DNA of 36,566 nucleotides from Streptomyces sp. ISL-98 (GTDB lineage: Bacteria; Actinomycetota; Actinomycetes; Streptomycetales; Streptomycetaceae). Below the pieces are notes generated by a model. It was not told the DNA's origin. It saw only the letters and a list, made by a program, of their open reading frames with translations, and did not search any database. How positions within the stretch are numbered: position 1 is the stretch's first letter; the number at the start of each line of letters is the position of its first letter. The DNA lies in assembly GCF_018614055.1 (NCBI RefSeq), contig NZ_JAGGPB010000047.1:1-36566 (forward strand), given 5' to 3'. Made by a program: the position numbers and the translations under genes. Shown piece by piece: positions 32,292-36,566 of this stretch.

Positions 32292-32310
32292 TTAGGTCAG
32301 GCTAACCTTA
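32292..32310. promoter_or_regulatory. Iron box (DmdR1/IdeR-type operator) before the Fbp operon
   Basis: TTAGGTCAGGCTAACCTTA, a 19-bp imperfect palindrome matching 17 of 19 positions of the symmetric iron box TTAGGTTAGGCTAACCTAA. It lies just upstream of the binding-protein start. Confidence 0.85.
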
Positions 32311-32385
32311 GAAATGAGTGGAATGCGAGAATTGCGCGCAATTGGGGTGATTCGATTCCAGCAGGCGCCGCCGCAGGATCCGACG

Positions 32386-32865
32386 TCAGCCCTCGGGCTG
32401 CTCGACGACCTGCGCGAGGTACAGCGGCTCGCCCAGCTTCTCGATGAGCTCCAGCTGCGTGTCCAGGTAGTCGATGTGGTGCTCCTCGTCCGCGAGGATC
32501 GACTCGAAGAGGTTCGCCGAAGTGATGTCTCCCTTGGAGCGCATGACCTCGATACCGCGCTTGAGGCGGTCGATCGCCTCGACCTCCACCTCGCGGTCGG
32601 CCTGGAACATCTCGATGACCGTCTGTCCCACCCGCACATGGAAGAGCCGCTGATAGTTGGGCAGGCCGCCGATGAGGAGAATCCGGTCGGTCAGAACCTC
32701 CGCATGCTTCATCTCCTCGAACGACTCATGCCGCGTGTAAGCAGCGAGCTTCGTCCAACCGAAGCTCTCCTGCATCTTGTGGTGAAGGAAGTACTGGTTG
32801 ATCGCGGTCAGCTCCGCGGTCAACTGCTCGTTGAGGAACTCAAGGACTTCGGGGTCGTCCTGCAT
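32386..32865 (-). CDS. bfr: Bacterioferritin
   Basis: 159 residues, full length. Ferroxidase ligands are in place: Glu18, Glu51 and His54 in the segment HESFEEMKHAE, and later Glu94 and the EEHH pair (LADEEHHIDYL). Met52 is the heme ligand of bacterioferritins. N-terminus MQDDPEVLEFLNEQLTAELT is canonical. It stores iron as a mineral in a 24-subunit shell. The gene is transcribed leftward toward the iron box of the Fbp operon; no bacterioferritin-associated ferredoxin gene is seen beside it. Confidence 0.95.
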   Translation of the reverse strand: MQDDPEVLEFLNEQLTAELTAINQYFLHHKMQESFGWTKLAAYTRHESFEEMKHAEVLTDRILLIGGLPNYQRLFHVRVGQTVIEMFQADREVEVEAIDRLKRGIEVMRSKGDITSANLFESILADEEHHIDYLDTQLELIEKLGEPLYLAQVVEQPEG

Positions 32866-33242
32866 GACAACGCCGCCCTTCCAGAGGTGCCGACGTCATG
32901 CCGCACCGCTCTGCACCACGACTGGCGGCTGATGCGACAGACGCGCATGGCAAAAGCGGTCCTTTGTGCCAGCCGGTGAATCCGGCTCGGCCGGGACGCT
33001 GCCGCTCGCGCCCTCTTCTTCGACGATAGCTCGTACCTGATCAAGGCGGAGGTCGAGAGCGCCGGCCCTCGCGGCGCTCGGAGCGCTCCACTCCCGTCGG
33101 GCCCGCTCCAGGATGTCGGCACGCTGGTGGAACGCTGCTGTCCAGGGCGATGCCCTGCCGACCGTGTCCCATGGTCTGCCCCCTGGCCGCGTGTGGAGAT
33201 GAGCCGATTCGGAAGGGTGGCTGTGTGTCGCGAGCGGCGAGG
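32866..33242. other. Gap upstream of bacterioferritin
   Basis: No gene can be supported firmly. On the minus strand 32896 to about 33150 there is a moderately coding-like frame (ADILERARREWSAPSAARA, LDLRLDQVRAIVEEEGASG) without a good start or known family; it may be a short unknown gene or a remnant. The bacterioferritin promoter must lie at the left end. No iron box was found here. Confidence 0.35.
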
Positions 33243-33962
33243 TCAGGGCCGCGCGGAAGGGTCCCGGTGGTGCGAGCATCGGGGTGTGGTGAGGAGCTGG
33301 CGGACCTGCTCTCCGGCCTCGGCCGCGTCCCGGGCCGTGGCCGGGAACAGGAGGCGCAGATCGCAGTGGCCTTCGCGGTACTCGCAGCGCAGGGTGATGC
33401 CGTGCCGGTCCACGGCGAGCGGCAGGGCCCGCACCACGCCGTGCGGCAGTCGTGACCCGGCGAGGACGATCAGGTCCGCCACCATGTCCTCGTGGGCGTC
33501 GGCGAGATGTGTCAGCATCGCGGCCTCCTCGACGGCGAGCGGATCGGGTTCGGCGAGGGCGAACGCGTCAAGACCGACGTCCTGGGTTCCCGCCGCCGTC
33601 CCCAGCGTCACGCGTGCCAGAACAAGACGCAGCGCGTCGCCGCCCTCCTCCGGGCCCGCCGGAGCGAGCCAGCCGGAGATCGTCACCCTGGCTCGCACGC
33701 GGTCACGGAGCGCCGTCGGTGCGATGTCGGTGAACTCCAGCAAGGCAGCGAGGCTGCCACGCGGCGCGGCGGAAACCTGGGCGGCCAGCGGGCTGTCCGG
33801 CTGGGGGTGGAGAGTGATCCGCCCCTTGCTGCCCACGGAGTGCATGCCGATCAGGTCGTAGTCCTGCCCGCCCGTTGTGAGCGACAGGGAGACCGCCCGG
33901 GCTAGTAGGGAGCGGACGTGCTCCGCCGCGGTCTGCTCGGACATGTCTGTGGCGGCACTCAA
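33243..33962 (-). CDS. DUF2470-domain protein, probable iron/heme-related
   Basis: 239 residues. TTG 33962 is chosen because GAGGAG lies about five bases upstream; ATG 33944 is the alternative. The N-terminal half (AEHVRSLLARAVSLSLTTG, DYDLIGMHSVGSKGRITLHP) and the C-terminal DUF2470 region (MLTHLADAHEDMVADLIVLA, VRALPLAVDRHGITLRCEYR) match a family of actinomycete proteins related to HugZ-like heme-binding split barrels. An iron box at 34035-34053, 73 bases upstream, indicates iron-repressed expression. A role in heme or iron handling is an inference from the box and the family. Confidence 0.8.
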   Translation of the reverse strand: MSAATDMSEQTAAEHVRSLLARAVSLSLTTGGQDYDLIGMHSVGSKGRITLHPQPDSPLAAQVSAAPRGSLAALLEFTDIAPTALRDRVRARVTISGWLAPAGPEEGGDALRLVLARVTLGTAAGTQDVGLDAFALAEPDPLAVEEAAMLTHLADAHEDMVADLIVLAGSRLPHGVVRALPLAVDRHGITLRCEYREGHCDLRLLFPATARDAAEAGEQVRQLLTTPRCSHHRDPSARP

Positions 33963-34034
33963 GGTAACTCCTCGCGGGACGGGTCGGATTGGGGCGGCTC
34001 CGGTTGGGGCGACGTGGAATCAAGCCCCTTCGAT

Positions 34035-34053
34035 GTAGGTAAGGCTAACCTAA
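34035..34053. promoter_or_regulatory. Iron box before the DUF2470 gene
   Basis: GTAGGTAAGGCTAACCTAA matches 17 of 19 positions of the symmetric iron box. It lies upstream of the TTG at 33962 and covers the stop codon of the hypothetical leftward gene at 34045. Confidence 0.85.
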
Positions 34054-34641
34054 CTTGTCAGGCCGATCTGCCGCGAGGCTTCCCTGGATACCCGTGCGGC
34101 CCGCGCCGTTGCGCCATGCCTGTCCGACCGCGATACGGGTTGTTGCCCACGAGTACCGCCCTGCGCGTAGGCGCCGAACGACACGTTGTTGACGAAGGTG
34201 CGTTATCCGATGCGTCGTCGCGGTCGAGTCCGTCCCGGCCGAGATCACCATGAAGGGGACTCCGTGCTCCGCCGACACACCGGCGACGAGGGCCTGCCTG
34301 CCGTCTCTGCGGGCCACGCCGAGGAGATCCGCACCGTCCGCCAGAGCGTCGCGGGCGAGCGCGGCGACATCCTGAGGGTGGCAGCCGGCAACCGTCAGGG
34401 CGGCGATGTAACCGAGGTAGGCGGTGTGAATGTGCGGGTCGCCCCGCAGTATTTCCAGGGTCAGCCGGGGCCGGCCGGCGGGGTCGATTCCGTCGATGTG
34501 GAACCCGATGATCAAGTGGCCGAGCGGGCCGCAGGGAACGACAGTAGCGCCGTCGTGCAGACCGGTCTCATCTGCGAGCTTCTGTGCTGAGCGCAGTCCA
34601 GATTCGCGGAGTTCATCGGCTTTGCGCGCGAGTTCGAACAT
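34045..34641 (-). CDS. Hypothetical protein
   Basis: 198 residues from ATG 34641, with no clear ribosome site: MFELARKADELRESGLRSAQ, LHDGATVVPCGPLGHLIIGF, HIDGIDPAGRPRLTLEILRG, HTAYLGYIAALTVAGCHPQD, VAALARDALADGADLLGVAR. Third-position bias supports coding in the first 150 residues; the last 45 look less convincing and the stop lies in an iron box. I do not recognise the family. Its start abuts a broken dehydrogenase gene on the other strand, so the true N-terminus may be lost. Confidence 0.5.
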   Translation of the reverse strand: MFELARKADELRESGLRSAQKLADETGLHDGATVVPCGPLGHLIIGFHIDGIDPAGRPRLTLEILRGDPHIHTAYLGYIAALTVAGCHPQDVAALARDALADGADLLGVARRDGRQALVAGVSAEHGVPFMVISAGTDSTATTHRITHLRQQRVVRRLRAGRYSWATTRIAVGQAWRNGAGRTGIQGSLAADRPDKLG

Positions 34642-34643
34642 GC

Positions 34644-35005
34644 AGCGCTGGAGTGTGGACAGCCAGGTCTTCGTCGTCATCGACGCGGCGGGCGCGGAAC
34701 TGGTCATCAACACCGTGCTGGCATCGACGAAGTGGCACGCCAAGCTCGTCATGGTGGCTGTACAGAAGAAGTCCGAGCCCATCGACCTGGGCTCGATGCT
34801 CCGCAGTGCGTTGACCCTGATCGCTTCCCAGGGCTACCCGATGGAGATCTTCGAGGTGACCGAGGAACTCGTGTGGCACCAGGAGCTGTTCGCGAAGCTG
34901 ATCAGCCACCGCGTCCCCTTCTCCGACGTCGAGCGGGCCTTCGAGCTCACGCTGACGCCGGGCGCGGCCGAGAAGGTCGTCGTCACCTTCGACGAGGAGC
35001 AGTAG
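34644..35005 (+). pseudogene. Zinc-type alcohol dehydrogenase (MDR) C-terminal fragment
   Basis: The frame ending at TAG 35005 reads FVVIDAAGAELVINTVLAST, KWHAKLVMVAVQKKSEPIDL, ASQGYPMEIFEVTEELVWHQ, ISHRVPFSDVERAFELTLTP. This is the C-terminal third of a medium-chain dehydrogenase of the butanediol/sorbitol dehydrogenase type. The catalytic zinc ligands and most of the NAD-binding fold are missing. No start is supported; the break is near 34650. Confidence 0.7.
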
Positions 35006-35075
35006 GCATCACCGGTCCCTGCCGCCTGCTGAGGTAGGCGGCACGGACCGCTACTGTCGCTGCGGAGGTGAGCAC

Positions 35076-35480
35076 GTGTCCTGGCCATCTGTGATCATTC
35101 TTGCCCCGGCGGAGCAGCGCCTGTCGCTTGAGACGCGGATCCGTTCTTTCGGTCTCGCGCCGGACCCAGCAACGGGATGCGAACGCCTGTACTGGCAGGG
35201 GTACTCGTACTATTTCGACTTGTCGGGCGACATTCTTGACGACTTCGAGCCTGAGGATCTGGAACAGATCACGGCCCGGATCGGGGAACCGTACGGGGCC
35301 TATGTCTCATGCGGGTCCATGGACGCGGCCCGAGCCTTCCTGGGGCAGGTTCTGCCCGGCTTCAACGGGCTCCTCGACACCAATCACTATGAAGTTCTTC
35401 CGGCCGACGAGTTTCTTGATCTGCTCGCCCGTCACCCGCAATGGGACTGGCGCCGCATCCCGAGCACGGATCTTCATTGA
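35076..35480 (+). CDS. Hypothetical protein
   Basis: 134 residues starting at GTG 35076, with GGAGGTG six bases upstream. Acidic and aromatic: CERLYWQGYSYYFDLSGDIL, DDFEPEDLEQITARIGEPYG, then TNHYEVLPADEFLDLLARHP and QWDWRRIP. No signal peptide or membrane helix. The composition resembles small acidic immunity-type or SUKH-like proteins, but I cannot assign a family. It ends six bases before the right-end hairpin of the TnpB element. Confidence 0.65.
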   Translation: MSWPSVIILAPAEQRLSLETRIRSFGLAPDPATGCERLYWQGYSYYFDLSGDILDDFEPEDLEQITARIGEPYGAYVSCGSMDAARAFLGQVLPGFNGLLDTNHYEVLPADEFLDLLARHPQWDWRRIPSTDLH

Positions 35481-35485
35481 AATCC

Positions 35486-35507
35486 TCCGCCCCCTGAAAG
35501 GGGCGGA
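35486..35507. repeat. IS605-type right-end hairpin
   Basis: TCCGCCCC and GGGGCGGA pair perfectly around a six-base loop (CTGAAA). It lies 13 bases beyond the tnpB stop on the minus strand, where IS605-family elements carry their right-end hairpin and where the guide RNA (omega RNA) 3' end forms. It may also terminate the convergent gene ending at 35480. Confidence 0.65.
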
Positions 35508-35519
35508 ATCCCATCGGTG

Positions 35520-36566
35520 TCAGAGTGCGACTGGATGAGTGGTTGACGTTTCACGGCCTGCCCACTGGCTAAGGCTCCACGTCCTGACACCCGCAATGTC
35601 CTGGGGCGTTTGGTGCTTGGTGGCTGTCTCGATGTTGCACGAGCCGTTGGTGTCGGCGTTGCCGGACCATCCGCACGTCTTGTTCTTGCACACGAACACG
35701 GCCTGGCTCTCGCGGTTGCCTTCGGTGATGAAGCCGCAGGCGTGGCACCGCTTCGAGGTGTTCGGGGCGGGGACCTTGACCAGGTGTCCGCCCCGGTCTG
35801 TCAGCTTGTATTCAAGCAGGGTGACCGTGCGGCCCCATGCCTCGTCGCTGATCGACCGGTTCAGTCCGCGCTTCTGCGCGACGTTCTTTCCTGGTTCCTC
35901 GATGGTTCCCTTGGCTGACTTGACCATGTTCGTGATCTTGAGTGCTTCCACCCCGACGACGCCGAACAGGTCGGCGATGCCGGTGGTGGTCTTGTGCTGC
36001 CAGTCGAGGGTGCGGCGCTTGGCTCTTGCCCGGTACCCGGCGATCAGGCGATTCGTGCGGCGAAGCCGGTTCGATGTCTTCTCGCCCGGCTTACGGTGCT
36101 GTTTCTGTCGTTCGCGGGTGCGCTCCAGACGGCGCAGCCGTTCGGCTTCCTTCGGGCGAAGCCACTCGTCGTGGTCGCGGAACGATCCGTCGGAGAGGGC
36201 CAGGGGCTTGGTGATGCCGACATCGACGCCGACGCCGGGACCCGTGTGGGGCTTGGGCTCGTCGACGAGGGTTTCGGTGCGGAACACGATGTGCCAGCCG
36301 AGCGTGTCTTTGACCAGACGCGCGCCGGTCACCCGGCCCGCGGGGCTGCTCTTGGTGACGCCGGGGAGGTCTTTGGTCCAGCGGAAGCGGACCAGGCCGA
36401 CCATCGGCACCCACACCTGGCCCCAACGGCGGTTGATGCGCTTGATGCGCAGGTCGCGGCCCTGGGGAATGTCGATGGAGGCGCGGGTGCGGAACCGGGC
36501 CTTGAAGTTCGGTTTCTCCGCACGCCCCTCCCAGCAGTTCGCCCAGGCCCGCATATACGTCTTGAG
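35520..36566 (-). CDS. tnpB: TnpB RNA-guided nuclease (IS605 OrfB), cut by window edge
   Basis: The frame is open to the right edge, so the N-terminus lies outside; at least 348 residues are visible. RuvC residues are all present: Asp in GPGVGVDVGITKPLALSDG, Glu in VVGVEALKITNM, and Asp in SGNADTNGSCNI. The zinc finger CHACGF...CKNKTCGW lies between the last two. A basic helical segment (RLRRLERTRERQKQHRKPG) precedes it. The protein appears catalytically intact. TnpB cuts DNA guided by an RNA made from the element's right end and helps retain the element. The hairpin at 35486-35507 marks that end. Confidence 0.9.
   Translation of the reverse strand, partial: LKTYMRAWANCWEGRAEKPNFKARFRTRASIDIPQGRDLRIKRINRRWGQVWVPMVGLVRFRWTKDLPGVTKSSPAGRVTGARLVKDTLGWHIVFRTETLVDEPKPHTGPGVGVDVGITKPLALSDGSFRDHDEWLRPKEAERLRRLERTRERQKQHRKPGEKTSNRLRRTNRLIAGYRARAKRRTLDWQHKTTTGIADLFGVVGVEALKITNMVKSAKGTIEEPGKNVAQKRGLNRSISDEAWGRTVTLLEYKLTDRGGHLVKVPAPNTSKRCHACGFITEGNRESQAVFVCKNKTCGWSGNADTNGSCNIETATKHQTPQDIAGVRTWSLSQWAGRETSTTHPVAL

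Noticed and set aside
1..36566. CRISPR array or tRNA/rRNA genes
   Set aside because: No regularly spaced repeats and no cloverleaf-like or rRNA sequence were seen on either strand.

Overview
The base composition (very high GC, strong G/C third-codon bias), GTG/TTG starts, and the gene families present (DUF5753 regulators, a subtilisin-inhibitor-like protein, DrrAB-type ABC genes, Streptomyces-type iron boxes) point to Streptomyces or a close actinomycete. The window is not core housekeeping DNA. It is a mosaic of intact small operons separated by broken mobile-element genes, as is common in chromosome arms or large plasmids (the location is an inference).

Layout. 0-1.7 kb: left edge of an IS200/IS605 element (tnpA N-terminus, truncated tnpB) joined to a decayed LysR gene, then a RibD/DHFR-like reductase. 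1.75-2.33 kb: a pile-up of remnants (IS5-type transposase end, arginine-deiminase-like fragment, tyrosine-recombinase end). 2.4-5.1 kb: a TetR gene divergent from an XAT/CatB-type acetyltransferase and an OleD-type macrolide glycosyltransferase carrying one frameshift; this looks like a drug-inactivation cassette. 5.2-6.4 kb: degraded C-terminal part of a Tn3-family transposase. 6.8-8.6 kb: a membrane-anchored protein with C-terminal hemopexin repeats. 9.2-11.3 kb: a small secreted protein and four small leftward genes, two of them joined by a 4-base stop/start overlap. 11.6-13.3 kb: a rightward three-gene unit ending in a DUF6879 protein and an XRE/DUF5753 regulator. 13.3-14.6 kb: leftward phage tail genes fused to an HNH nuclease remnant. 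14.8-15.3 kb: peptidase-inhibitor I36 fragment and the N-terminus of a Tn3-family transposase. 15.4-18.8 kb: a two-domain HTH/MarR regulator divergent from a DUF4097 gene and a DrrAB-like ABC exporter, with repeated GCAACG boxes between them. 19.1-21.9 kb: a cytochrome P450 with an unusual I-helix and an SSI-like inhibitor, bounded by inverted copies of a repeat that also occurs at 15.35 kb.

22.1-27.1 kb: duplicated insertion-sequence end, a truncated transposase, and a tightly coupled three-gene module: complete tyrosine recombinase, small XRE protein, and a large protein with three zinc ribbons followed by a divergent recombinase-like domain. Two perfect 15-bp palindromes lie at its front. 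This module is the best candidate for a poorly described mobile system in the window. 27.1-28.4 kb: GNAT fragment and a broken ROK regulator. 28.5-34.0 kb: an iron-acquisition and storage block (Fbp-type ABC importer, bacterioferritin, DUF2470 protein) with two clear iron boxes. 34.0-35.5 kb: a hypothetical gene, a zinc-alcohol-dehydrogenase fragment and a small hypothetical protein. 35.5 kb to the edge: a TnpB nuclease running off the window, with a right-end hairpin.

All calls rest on reading the sequence and on recalled family features; no database search was made. Several genes have frameshifts that could be sequencing errors, but truncations at abrupt junctions occur throughout and support real decay.
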